A stretch of 11,529 nucleotides of DNA from Paenibacillus sp. (GCA_029239545.1 JARBUQ010000080.1:1-11529); one strand, 5' to 3'. Shown: positions 1-6,692, counted from the first letter of the stretch. The notes: a model not told the origin generated them from the letters alone. Numbers and translations: made by a program.

Positions 1-288
1 CAGCTTGCAGCGTATCCGAATATGATGTGCAAGCTATCCGGGTTGGTGCCGGAATCGTCTGCGTCTTGGACAGTGGAGCAGCTAAGGCCTTATGTGGAGG
101 ATGTCATTGACATATTTGGTCATGAACGGGTTGTCTTTGGCAGCGATTGGCCTGTCTGTCTCTTGTCGGCAAGCTACGAGCAGGTGTATGAGGCATTAAA
201 TGGGCTACTGCCAGCAGACTGGTCGGACGAGCAGCGGGTTGGCGTATGGGGGCGGAATGCGATTCGTTTTTATGGGCTGACAGTATAG
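1..288 (+). CDS. amidohydrolase-2 family metal-dependent hydrolase, C-terminal part
   Basis: The reading frame is open from base 1 (QLAAYPNMMCKLSGL) to the TAG at 286-288, so only the last 95 residues are in the window. The pattern YPN..CKLSGL, a following helix, then FGSDWP with the late TIM-barrel Asp, and a terminal NAIRFYGL helix are typical of amidohydrolase_2 proteins (lactonase or metal-dependent hydrolase type; family knowledge). In this family the Asp of GSDWP is a metal or catalytic residue at the C-terminal end of the barrel. The substrate cannot be told from this part; a sugar lactone such as L-fuconolactone or L-rhamnonolactone is one option. A strong terminator follows 12 nt after the stop, so this is the last gene of its transcript and is not linked to what follows. 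Confidence 0.9.
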   Translation, partial: QLAAYPNMMCKLSGLVPESSASWTVEQLRPYVEDVIDIFGHERVVFGSDWPVCLLSASYEQVYEALNGLLPADWSDEQRVGVWGRNAIRFYGLTV

Positions 289-299
289 CTTAAATAGCA

Positions 300-336
300 A
301 GACCTGGCCGATCGTTATTCGGTCAGGTCTTTTTTG
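300..336 (+). terminator. rho-independent terminator of the amidohydrolase transcript
   Basis: A 12-bp stem (AGACCTGGCCGA at 300-311 with TCGGTCAGGTCT at 319-330, one G-U pair) closes a 7-nt loop. It is followed directly by a T tract starting at 329. Confidence 0.93.
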
Positions 337-511
337 CGTTTATAATCGCTTCAATGGAGAATACTGACTCTTGTTCAGTTTATGTACAGGTAAATATGTT
401 CTAATATTACTTATAGCATTGTATTATTCCTTTTACATTTAAATTACTCAGGATATGGATGAATTATTAGGAAAAAGGGAATGGATGAAGACTAAAGTGT
501 GAGGAGAGAAG

Positions 512-772
512 ATGCGTATGACATTATCGCCGATTCAACAAGAAGCTATCGATCAAGCAAGCAAGCACGGCAAACGCCTGGTAAGGTGGAAAGGGGGATT
601 TTGGACGTATGAAGGAGCAAAACCCTGTGAGACCATAGGAGGTGGACCGCAGGTCCCTGAATGGTATTGCAGAACGAATACTATATTTGCTCTTGTTCGG
701 CGCGGATTCATGGCAATTAATAGTCAGAATTGCTGTTATCTGACCGGGAAGCCTCAATCCCTATCGGAATGA
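512..772 (+). CDS. small unassigned protein, possibly winged-helix-like
   Basis: This is an 86-residue frame with a good ribosome binding site (GAGGAG at 501-506, 5 nt before the ATG at 512). A second in-frame ATG at 518 is a less likely start. The N-terminal part is a helix (SPIQQEAIDQASKHG), then a basic and aromatic segment RLVRWKGGFWTYEG, a loop with CETIGGG, and a helix TNTIFALVRRGFM. The layout of helix, aromatic turn and 'T.TI.ALVRRG' helix resembles small winged-helix or phage-type hypothetical proteins, in which the last helix could be a recognition helix. That is inference from the pattern, not a firm family match. It has three Cys (two adjacent near the end) but no clear metal motif. 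There is no signal peptide or membrane segment. It stands alone between a terminator and a truncated response regulator. I do not recognise the function. Confidence 0.62.
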   Translation: MRMTLSPIQQEAIDQASKHGKRLVRWKGGFWTYEGAKPCETIGGGPQVPEWYCRTNTIFALVRRGFMAINSQNCCYLTGKPQSLSE

Positions 773-836
773 ATGTTGTAATTGTGTATGAATGGTACTG
801 TACTCATCGTCCGAATATAAGAAAGGGAGACGGATT

Positions 837-992
837 ATGAGAATGATCATTGTTGACGATGAACCTCTGGCTCTCAAATTTATGGAAATTTTGTTGAGTG
901 AAGGCGGCAGGGCACATCTTGAAATTGAGATCATCGGAGTTTTTCAGAATCCCCGCGAAGCATTGGAATTTGTTATGGGTCGTGGAAGATGA
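837..992 (+). pseudogene. truncated response regulator, N-terminal receiver fragment
   Basis: The frame starts at the ATG at 837, 7 nt after AAAGGGAG (822-829), and gives 51 residues. It begins MRMIIVDDEPLALKF, a textbook receiver beta-1 strand with its acidic pair and alpha-1 helix, and continues to EIIGVFQNPREALEFV (beta-2 and alpha-2). It then ends in GRGR and TGA at 990-992. Everything from beta-3 on is missing, including the phosphoacceptor Asp, the Thr/Ser switch, the Lys and any output domain. The other frames downstream show no continuation, so a deletion is more likely than a simple frameshift. The style of this N-terminus resembles response regulators with LytTR or SARP outputs, but the output is gone. 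The in-frame ATG at 792 has no ribosome binding site. It could be expressed as a short peptide, since the binding site and a terminator are both intact. Confidence 0.7.
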
Positions 993-993
993 G

Positions 994-1025
994 ACCGTTC
1001 CTTAACATTGAGGAAGGGTTTTTTG
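994..1025 (+). terminator. rho-independent terminator after the receiver fragment
   Basis: ACCGTTCCTT at 994-1003 pairs with GAGGAAGGGT at 1010-1019 (one G-G mismatch, one G-U pair) and is followed by a T tract at 1019-1024. It begins 2 nt after the stop codon of the truncated receiver, as if it were that gene's own terminator. Confidence 0.75.
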
Positions 1026-1079
1026 TGTTGTTCAGAACATATTCAGTCTGGTCATATATAGTAAGGGAGGGAGAGGACA

Positions 1080-1205
1080 ATAATAAAATATGTTTCCACG
1101 CTGCTTATTTGTACAGGACTGTTCTTACTAGGTTATCCAAAGCTGGCTAAGCTGCAAGCAGACTATAGGCAACCTCGTTGTTCAAGTGATGGAGTAGGCG
1201 TTTAG
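1080..1205 (+). pseudogene. remnant of a sortase-like N-terminus without start codon
   Basis: Read from 1080 in frame, the sequence gives IIKYVSTLLICTGLFLLGYP, then KLAKLQADYRQP and a short unrelated tail to TAG at 1203-1205. A single membrane anchor followed by a YP-x-LQ-ADY-x-Q helix resembles the N-terminus of class D type sortases of Bacillales (recalled family pattern). A purine-rich GGGAGGGAGAGG lies just upstream at 1065-1076. However, no ATG, GTG or TTG exists in this frame after the TAA at 1062-1064, and the first codons are ATA ATA. All catalytic parts (His, Cys, Arg) are absent. I read it as a decayed fragment whose start codon has been lost. A chance hydrophobic frame cannot be excluded. 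Confidence 0.4.
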
Positions 1206-1241
1206 TGGGGGGATTCTCTTGGGAGAGAAGAAGGAGTCGTT

Positions 1242-1318
1242 CAGATGTCGAAAAGGTATACATCTGAACCTTAAAACCGGTTGTTTTTGTCGCTCTGTGT
1301 ATAAAATTTCGACATCTG
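1242..1318. promoter_or_regulatory. inverted pair of candidate Spo0A boxes
   Basis: TGTCGAA at 1246-1252 on the + strand and TTCGACA at 1308-1314 (TGTCGAA on the - strand) are both perfect matches to the Spo0A-box heptamer known from Bacillus. They sit inside a longer 12-bp perfect inverted repeat: CAGATGTCGAAA at 1242-1253 and TTTCGACATCTG at 1307-1318. A shorter hairpin competes with it (TTCAGATGT 1240-1248 with ACATCTGAA 1260-1268). The pair lies about 150-220 bp upstream of the operon promoter at 1465-1495. Whether Spo0A binds here is inference. Confidence 0.45.
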
Positions 1319-1327
1319 CTTTAGTTA

Positions 1328-1472
1328 GTTAAAGTGAATGGAGCAGGAGAAAGTTGTCAAGTTAGTAGAAATGGGGATAGTAGAATCGTTCCGTAAGCGA
1401 GAGAAGCAGACGCAGGTTAATACATTCACCCAAACCCAGCCGCGATGGCTATATTTCACTTAACCTGACAAC
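1328..1472. repeat. competing inverted repeats before the phosphorelay operon
   Basis: The segment 1455-1472 (TTCACTTAACCTGACAAC) can pair with three upstream partners. These are GTTAAAGTGAA at 1328-1338 (one bulge), GTTGTCAAGTT at 1353-1363 (10 of 11 pairs) and CAGGTTAA at 1413-1420 (8 of 8 pairs with 1460-1467). It is followed by T6 at 1474-1479. The pairings exclude one another, so the segment could be a folded RNA ending in a terminator, or a palindromic operator overlapping the -35 of the next promoter. I match it to no known riboswitch. CCGCG at 1440-1444 alone is too little to call a T-box. Confidence 0.4.
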
Positions 1473-1495
1473 ATTTTTTAATATAATGTTATAAT
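1465..1495 (+). promoter_or_regulatory. promoter of the phosphorelay operon
   Basis: A perfect -10 TATAAT at 1490-1495 is preceded by TG at 1487-1488 (extended -10). CTGACA at 1465-1470 serves as a -35 with a long 19-nt spacer. The start of transcription would be near 1502, giving a leader of about 20 nt before the ATG at 1523. A second TATAAT at 1482-1487 is too close to this -35. Confidence 0.6.
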
Positions 1496-1522
1496 AAGGC
1501 TTGGTAAATGGAGGGATGACAA

Positions 1523-1900
1523 ATGAGTGGAATCAAAATATTACTTGCTGACGATGAGGCGGCACTCCGATTTCTTCTGACAGAAACTTTATCGGACGAA
1601 GGCTACGAGATTACAGAAGCGGAAGATGGCGGCGAAGCCATAAAGTATTTGCAGGAAGAGTCTTACACACTGGCCATTCTGGATTATATGATGCCGGAGA
1701 AGACAGGTGTGGAAGTTTGCGCATGGTTAAGAGGAACCGAGGGTCCTAACCGGGATATTCCCGTGTTGCTGCTGACGGCCAAAGCATTGGAAAAGGATAA
1801 GGAGCAGGCGCGGTTGGCTGGCGTAACCCAGTATATATTAAAGCCGTTCAGCCCGCTTCAATTAATCGATATTGTTGCCGATTATGCAGCGAAAGCGTAA
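1523..1900 (+). CDS. single-domain response regulator (CheY/Spo0F-like receiver)
   Basis: A 125-residue protein that is only a receiver domain. It has the acidic pair Asp10-Asp11 in ILLADDE, the phosphoacceptor Asp54 in AILDYMMP, the switch Thr85 in LLLTAKA and the conserved Lys107 in YILKPF. All residues for phosphorylation are present and there is no output domain, so it probably acts by protein contact or as a phosphate carrier or sink, like CheY or Spo0F. The start is fixed by GGAGGG at 1510-1515, 7 nt before the ATG. It is the first gene after the promoter at 1465-1495 and is followed after 24 nt by the hybrid kinase, so the two are co-transcribed. Its likely partners are the kinase HisKA His627 or the Hpt His62 of the third gene. 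Which one phosphorylates it cannot be read from sequence. Confidence 0.93.
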   Translation: MSGIKILLADDEAALRFLLTETLSDEGYEITEAEDGGEAIKYLQEESYTLAILDYMMPEKTGVEVCAWLRGTEGPNRDIPVLLLTAKALEKDKEQARLAGVTQYILKPFSPLQLIDIVADYAAKA

Positions 1901-1924
1901 CAACCAAGGAGTGAGAAACGTGTT

Positions 1925-4900
1925 ATGAGTAAGGAAAGAAAGGGCTTGGCTTTCAAGGTCTCTTCCTTCATCTTTACGATAATGGCTTTATTCGCAATTG
2001 TTGTAGGTGTTGCGGGATTCTTGATGAACGAACGAATAGCCGATACGCGCAATAAGCTTGAACTGGAGCTGGATGATCAGCTTCGAATCGAGCAACTGCA
2101 CAACAAAACCCAGACAATTGTGTCCGATATGAGAGCTTTTCTGGCATACGGCAGGAACGAATTTCTGGAGGAGTTCGAAGCGGAGAAGAAGCTAGTAGAG
2201 GATCAATTCCTTGCCTTCAGAAGTTATTTGGCGGCTGCCGGTCAGACACAGTCTCAGAAGCTGCAGTTGATGGAGCAGATCACTCGTGGCTGGGATGAAT
2301 ATGTAAAGTATACGGAAAAAGCGATTGAGCTTAAGAAGCTGGATCAAATGGATCAAATTGTTATGTTGTCTCAGTCGATGTCGGGGACAATTGAAAGCTT
2401 TGACAGTTACTTTAATGAGATGGTGACGATTCAGGATACCAGGGTCACGAAATTACTGGATGATAACCGTCGAGAAACCGGACTTTTGATCTACATACCC
2501 TTACTCGTCGTTTTGGCATGCGCCATTGCAGGTTATTTTCTCGTTCGCTATTTGCGAATAAATGTTATTCATCCTCTGATCGAGGCGCAGGTGTCCGTCA
2601 ACCAAATTGCTGAAGGTACTTATGTGGAGATAGCTGTAAATGGACGGATCGATGAACTCGGGAGGTTGAAGACAGGCATCAATATGATGTCGAAAGAGCT
2701 TCAGCAGCGCCATGATCTGCTCGAGCAGTCCAATTTGGAATTAGTAGGTCAGCGTGATCTTTTGGAGGCGCAGAATGAAGAGATTAAGGCTCAGCAGCTG
2801 GAGCAGGAAGCTGTTCTCGAGAAGCTGACAGACCGTGAACGCGAGCTGGAATTTATTAATTCCTACCAGGAGAAGCTGACGGGCTGCGCCGATATGTCCA
2901 CCTTTCTGGAGCGCTCTATACGGGCGCTGCTGCAGGCTCTACATATGGATGCGGCTGTGCTCATAGCACCAAAGACGTCTAGCGGAACCTATCCTGTCAT
3001 TCATGCGTATGGCTATCCACAGGGCTACCTGCCTTCATCGTATGATGATCTATTTGGGGCAGGCTTGCGTATTATCCAGGAAAAGAAGGCTATTATCCGT
3101 ACACGCAAGCTACCTGAGAGAGAGCGCGGGATTCATGGCGGGTACGAAACCGCTATGGATATTTATTATCCTCTGTTGGATGATAAGTCCGAGTTTCAGG
3201 CACTGCTTCTGCTCACCTCATATGACAATACCCGGGGAAGCGAAGAGATGTCGAGACTGACCAACGGATTAGTTCGTCAGTTCTCCTTGGCCTACACGGC
3301 CCAGATTGTCAATGAAGACCGTCGCAAACAAGCCGAGCTGCTCGAAGAATTAAATGAAGAGCTGTCTCAGGAAAAGGAAGGTCTTCAGGAGCAGCGGGAT
3401 TTCGTCAGCCAAATTGTCGAGTCTGTGCATGAAGGTATGGTCATGTGTGACAGCGAGGGTCGAATCAAATTCACGAATGGATGGATGTACGAGACGTTCG
3501 GAGTGGAGGAAACCTCTGGTTTTAAGATTCAACATTTATTTCAATCTTTGCTGCCCCGGGTCAAAACTCGCGGTGAATCCATTATTTTGCTGATCGAAAG
3601 TGTGTTATCCGGCAAGCTGGATGTGCTGGAAGAGAAATTCACGATTGTAAATGATGAAAACCGCGAATGCCACTATGAGCTGTATGTGAATGTTGTAATG
3701 GATGGAACTGATAACAAGAAGAGCTTCTTGTTCGTATTCCGGGATCGGACCGATGAAGAAATTGCTGATGAAGTGAAGAATGAATTCATAAGCATTGTCT
3801 CGCATGAGCTGCGTACACCGCTTGCCAGTATTCTCGGGTTCATGGAGATCTTGCTTCATCGGGATATTCAGAAAGAAAAGCAGCGGAAGTACATGGAAAC
3901 GATCTATAAAGAAGCGAATCGGTTGTCGAGTCTAATTAACGATTTTCTTGATTTGCAGCGAATGGAATCAGGCAAGCAGGCATATCAGTTAATTCCAGTC
4001 GATGTGGCCGAATTGCTCAAGGATGTGGTGGAGCAATGGCAAGGGAAGCAGGGGCACCAGATTCATGTGGACGTCCCGGAAGCAGGTACCTCGGTCCTAT
4101 TGGCCGACTATGATAGAATGACGCAAGTATTCCATAATTTACTTAGCAACGCCGTTAAGTATTCGCCTGGAGCGGATCGCATAGATTTGCGAATCAAGAG
4201 CAGCGGGGACCGCATAATAATTGAAATTCAGGATTATGGTCTCGGTATTCCGGATGATGCTAAGGATAAGCTGTTTGCGAAATTTTATCGGGTTGATAAT
4301 TCGGATCGGAGACAAATCGGAGGAACGGGGCTCGGTCTTTCGATTGTGAAGGAAATCGTCGAATCGCATGGAGGCACGCTAACCTATTATTCAGTGCTAG
4401 GTCAAGGCACTACCTTCTATGTCGGGATGGATGCGTATGTATCCAGTAAGATTGATAATCATATTGTCATTGTGGAAGATGACGATAATCTGGCCAAGCT
4501 GATTGCGGTATCCTTTGAGAAGCTTCAACTGCCGACCGTGCATTTCAACACAGCGGAGGCGGCGATATTCTCGCTTAATCAATCAGACGTCAGACCGCTG
4601 TTATGCATTGTTGATATTCAGCTGGATGGACATAAGTCTGGATGGGATTTTGTCACTGAGTTACTGAGAAGACCTCAATATGAGAGTACTCCGATTATTG
4701 TGTCAACCGTTCTGGAGCAGCCCAAGCATTTTCACGAGACGGATACGGAGAAGTTTCTGAAAAAGCCTTTTACTGTTGAGCGCTTATTGGAACTGGCTGA
4801 ACAATTAATAGCCCGAGGCATGGAAAGAGGGGCTGTTGTGTTCCCGATGCAGAATGAACATATATTGGCCTCCTCCCTTGAGCAGATGGGTATCCACGTG

Positions 4901-4966
4901 CGTGAAATGAAAATGAACAAGGACATTATTGAAGTGGAAGTGAACAAAGATGAGAGAGGATCGTAA
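1925..4966 (+). CDS. membrane hybrid sensor histidine kinase
   Basis: A 1013-residue protein. Order of parts: TM1 (about 13-34); an extracytoplasmic helical sensor region (35-185) like CHASE3; TM2 (187-208); HAMP (209-262); coiled coil (263-312); GAF-like domain (313-460); short coiled coil (462-492); PAS-like domain (493-608); HisKA with phosphoacceptor His627 in SHELRTPL; and HATPase_c with N box (Asn738, Asn742), G1 box DYGLGIP (770-776) and G2 box GGTGLGLS (799-806). Then a receiver (845-960) with Asp852-Asp853, phosphoacceptor Asp897 in CIVDIQLDG and Lys947 in KKPF, and finally a tail of about 50 residues. All catalytic motifs are intact. Phosphate would pass His627 to Asp897 and then to an Hpt, which the next gene supplies. 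AAGGAG at 1906-1911 lies 13 nt before the ATG, a rather long spacing, but no better start exists. The last 17 nt overlap the next gene, which suggests coupled translation. The sensed signal is unknown. Confidence 0.95.
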   Translation: MSKERKGLAFKVSSFIFTIMALFAIVVGVAGFLMNERIADTRNKLELELDDQLRIEQLHNKTQTIVSDMRAFLAYGRNEFLEEFEAEKKLVEDQFLAFRSYLAAAGQTQSQKLQLMEQITRGWDEYVKYTEKAIELKKLDQMDQIVMLSQSMSGTIESFDSYFNEMVTIQDTRVTKLLDDNRRETGLLIYIPLLVVLACAIAGYFLVRYLRINVIHPLIEAQVSVNQIAEGTYVEIAVNGRIDELGRLKTGINMMSKELQQRHDLLEQSNLELVGQRDLLEAQNEEIKAQQLEQEAVLEKLTDRERELEFINSYQEKLTGCADMSTFLERSIRALLQALHMDAAVLIAPKTSSGTYPVIHAYGYPQGYLPSSYDDLFGAGLRIIQEKKAIIRTRKLPERERGIHGGYETAMDIYYPLLDDKSEFQALLLLTSYDNTRGSEEMSRLTNGLVRQFSLAYTAQIVNEDRRKQAELLEELNEELSQEKEGLQEQRDFVSQIVESVHEGMVMCDSEGRIKFTNGWMYETFGVEETSGFKIQHLFQSLLPRVKTRGESIILLIESVLSGKLDVLEEKFTIVNDENRECHYELYVNVVMDGTDNKKSFLFVFRDRTDEEIADEVKNEFISIVSHELRTPLASILGFMEILLHRDIQKEKQRKYMETIYKEANRLSSLINDFLDLQRMESGKQAYQLIPVDVAELLKDVVEQWQGKQGHQIHVDVPEAGTSVLLADYDRMTQVFHNLLSNAVKYSPGADRIDLRIKSSGDRIIIEIQDYGLGIPDDAKDKLFAKFYRVDNSDRRQIGGTGLGLSIVKEIVESHGGTLTYYSVLGQGTTFYVGMDAYVSSKIDNHIVIVEDDDNLAKLIAVSFEKLQLPTVHFNTAEAAIFSLNQSDVRPLLCIVDIQLDGHKSGWDFVTELLRRPQYESTPIIVSTVLEQPKHFHETDTEKFLKKPFTVERLLELAEQLIARGMERGAVVFPMQNEHILASSLEQMGIHVREMKMNKDIIEVEVNKDERGS

Positions 4967-6692
4967 GTTACCCAGTTCGAACAAGCAGTCCAATAGTGAG
5001 CGGCTTATCGGTGAAGGGAGGGAGCGCTTCCTTGCGGCAATGGAAGAACAGCTGCAAAGGATGGACTCCCTGATCCTGGAATTGGAAAATGCTCCGAATT
5101 GGCAAGGAGCCGAGCAGTGGTACAGGATCATCCACACGATGAAGGGCAGCGCTCCTATATTTGGGCTTGTTTCGATCGGGAAGCTGGCAGATGCCTTACT
5201 GAAGGAATGGGAATGGACCCAGAACGAGACGGCATCGGGATTAAGTCAAGAGGAATGGTCCAAACAAGCAGCAGCAAGTGTGCAGAACTCTGGAGGAGCG
5301 CTTCTTCAGCTTAGGATGGAGAAGGATATCCATGTTCGTGAATCGCAATTAAGCGCTCAGAAGGAGCATGGGCTGAAGAATGGGCATTTACTTGAAAATA
5401 GCCGCATTTTATTAATTGATGATGATCCTGTGCTTCGTTCTTATCTGGTCAAGCGTTTGGAGCTGGATGGGTATATAGCAGAAGATGCGGCTGATGTAGA
5501 GAGTGCAGAGCGGCTTCTTCACGAGCATCACTATGATCTGATTTTGTTGGATCTTATGATGTATCCCAAATCCGGTTACGAACTCTTTGAATTTCTGCAG
5601 GAAGATCCTACGCTCAAATGGCTGCCGCTTATCGTTCTGTCCGCCCGAGACGATGTCAATGATAAGATCAGCTGTCTGATGCTTGGGGCGAGTGATTATT
5701 TGACCAAGCCTTTCCGCTATGAGGAGCTGGCCGCGCGAATCTATTCCTTGCTTAACCGCACGAAGAACTTCGAGCAAATGGCGTTCCGAGATCCCTTAAC
5801 CGGTGTGTATAATCGCAGATATTTTGATCACAACATAGAGCTTGAACTGCAAAGAATTGAGCGTTATCCGGCTCCTATAACGCTTGCCTTTATCGACATC
5901 GATCGATTCAAAAGTGTTAATGATACGTATGGGCATGCAGTTGGCGATCTTGTTCTTCAAGGTCTCTCTCATCTTGTGCAGAAGCGACTGCGAAGTACAG
6001 ATGTACTCGCCCGCTATGGAGGAGAGGAGTTCGTCCTGCTGCTGCCTAACACCACCTCAGAGCAGGCTATGAGGCTGATTTCCGGAATTCTTCAGCATGC
6101 CCGGATGAATCCCGTTGCCAAATCAGAAGGTCAGACTTATTCGGTTACGTTCTCGGCTGGTGTAGCTGAATGGGTGCCCGGAACATCCATTTCCCAATGG
6201 CTGCGTCAGGCTGACGAGGCTATGTATGCTGCCAAGCAGCAGGGCCGCAATCGCATTATTCTAGCGGGAGAGAAGCTGGAAGAGGATAAGGGTGCAGCAG
6301 AACCGCCAGTTGTCCGCAAACGCGTTATGATTGCAGACGATGATGACATCTTGCGCTCTATTGTCTCTACACGGTTAGCTGCTCTGCCTATCGATATTGC
6401 TGAGGTGTGCAACGGGGAAGAAGCCTATCGTTATTTACTTCAAGATAGTGTAGACCTATGTATTCTCGATGGAGTAATGCCCCAAATGGATGGCCTGACC
6501 TTACTGCAGAAGCTCAAGACTGAACCTGCTTTTCAAGGCAATACGATGCGCATTCTGATGCTCTCCGGCCGCAAACGCGAGGACGATGTTGCTCGAGGAA
6601 TTGAGCTTGGGGCTGATGATTATATGTCCAAGCCATTCTCTCTTGTAGAGCTGGAGATGCGTGTAAGAAGGCTGCTTGAATTGGAATCCTGA
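4950..6692 (+). CDS. Hpt-REC-GGDEF-REC protein, diguanylate cyclase response regulator
   Basis: A 580-residue soluble protein. An N-terminal Hpt domain (about 20-125) carries His62 in IHTMKGSA. The first receiver (152-270) has Asp157-159, phosphoacceptor Asp201 in LILLDLMM, Ser231 and Lys253. The GGDEF domain (275-440) has FIDIDRFK, ND..GH and the active-site GGEEF at 357-361, so it should make c-di-GMP from two GTP. RSTD at 348-351, five residues before GGEEF, is the RxxD inhibitory I-site, so product inhibition is expected. A second receiver (457-578) has Asp463-466, Asp507 in CILDGVMP, Ser539 and Lys561. The start lies inside the kinase gene (17-nt overlap) after a modest GGAAG at 4936-4940; the next ATG, at 5040, would cut into the Hpt helix. 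The context implies a relay from kinase Asp897 to His62, then to Asp201 and/or Asp507. A receiver on each side of the cyclase is less common than the PleD layout of REC-REC-GGDEF. Confidence 0.95.
   Translation: MREDRKLPSSNKQSNSERLIGEGRERFLAAMEEQLQRMDSLILELENAPNWQGAEQWYRIIHTMKGSAPIFGLVSIGKLADALLKEWEWTQNETASGLSQEEWSKQAAASVQNSGGALLQLRMEKDIHVRESQLSAQKEHGLKNGHLLENSRILLIDDDPVLRSYLVKRLELDGYIAEDAADVESAERLLHEHHYDLILLDLMMYPKSGYELFEFLQEDPTLKWLPLIVLSARDDVNDKISCLMLGASDYLTKPFRYEELAARIYSLLNRTKNFEQMAFRDPLTGVYNRRYFDHNIELELQRIERYPAPITLAFIDIDRFKSVNDTYGHAVGDLVLQGLSHLVQKRLRSTDVLARYGGEEFVLLLPNTTSEQAMRLISGILQHARMNPVAKSEGQTYSVTFSAGVAEWVPGTSISQWLRQADEAMYAAKQQGRNRIILAGEKLEEDKGAAEPPVVRKRVMIADDDDILRSIVSTRLAALPIDIAEVCNGEEAYRYLLQDSVDLCILDGVMPQMDGLTLLQKLKTEPAFQGNTMRILMLSGRKREDDVARGIELGADDYMSKPFSLVELEMRVRRLLELES

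Larger units (their letters stand above)
993..1522. other. intergenic stretch without an intact gene
   Basis: About 530 nt separate the receiver fragment from the phosphorelay operon. No frame here has a complete recognisable protein on either strand. In order it holds: a terminator (994-1025); a ribosome-binding-like GGGAGGGAGAGG (1065-1076) before a sortase-like remnant (1080-1205); two inverted candidate Spo0A boxes within a 12-bp inverted repeat (1242-1318); a group of competing inverted repeats (1328-1472) followed by T6; and the promoter of the next operon (1465-1495). Confidence 0.8.

Noticed and set aside
371..460. Promoter for the small protein at 512
   Set aside because: The region is AT-rich with several partial -10 and -35 matches, but none has both elements at proper spacing.
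1328..1464. Integron attC site from GTTAAAG and ACTTAAC
   Set aside because: The core-site orientation is reversed from that of attC, and GTTAAAG does not fit GTTRRRY.
1410..1480. T-box or other known riboswitch before the phosphorelay operon
   Set aside because: Only CCGCG is present; the conserved TGGNACCGCG and specifier parts are missing, and the downstream genes are not T-box targets.
2687..2693. Third TGTCGAA heptamer
   Set aside because: It is inside the kinase coding sequence, where it spells part of Met-Ser-Lys codons; probably chance.
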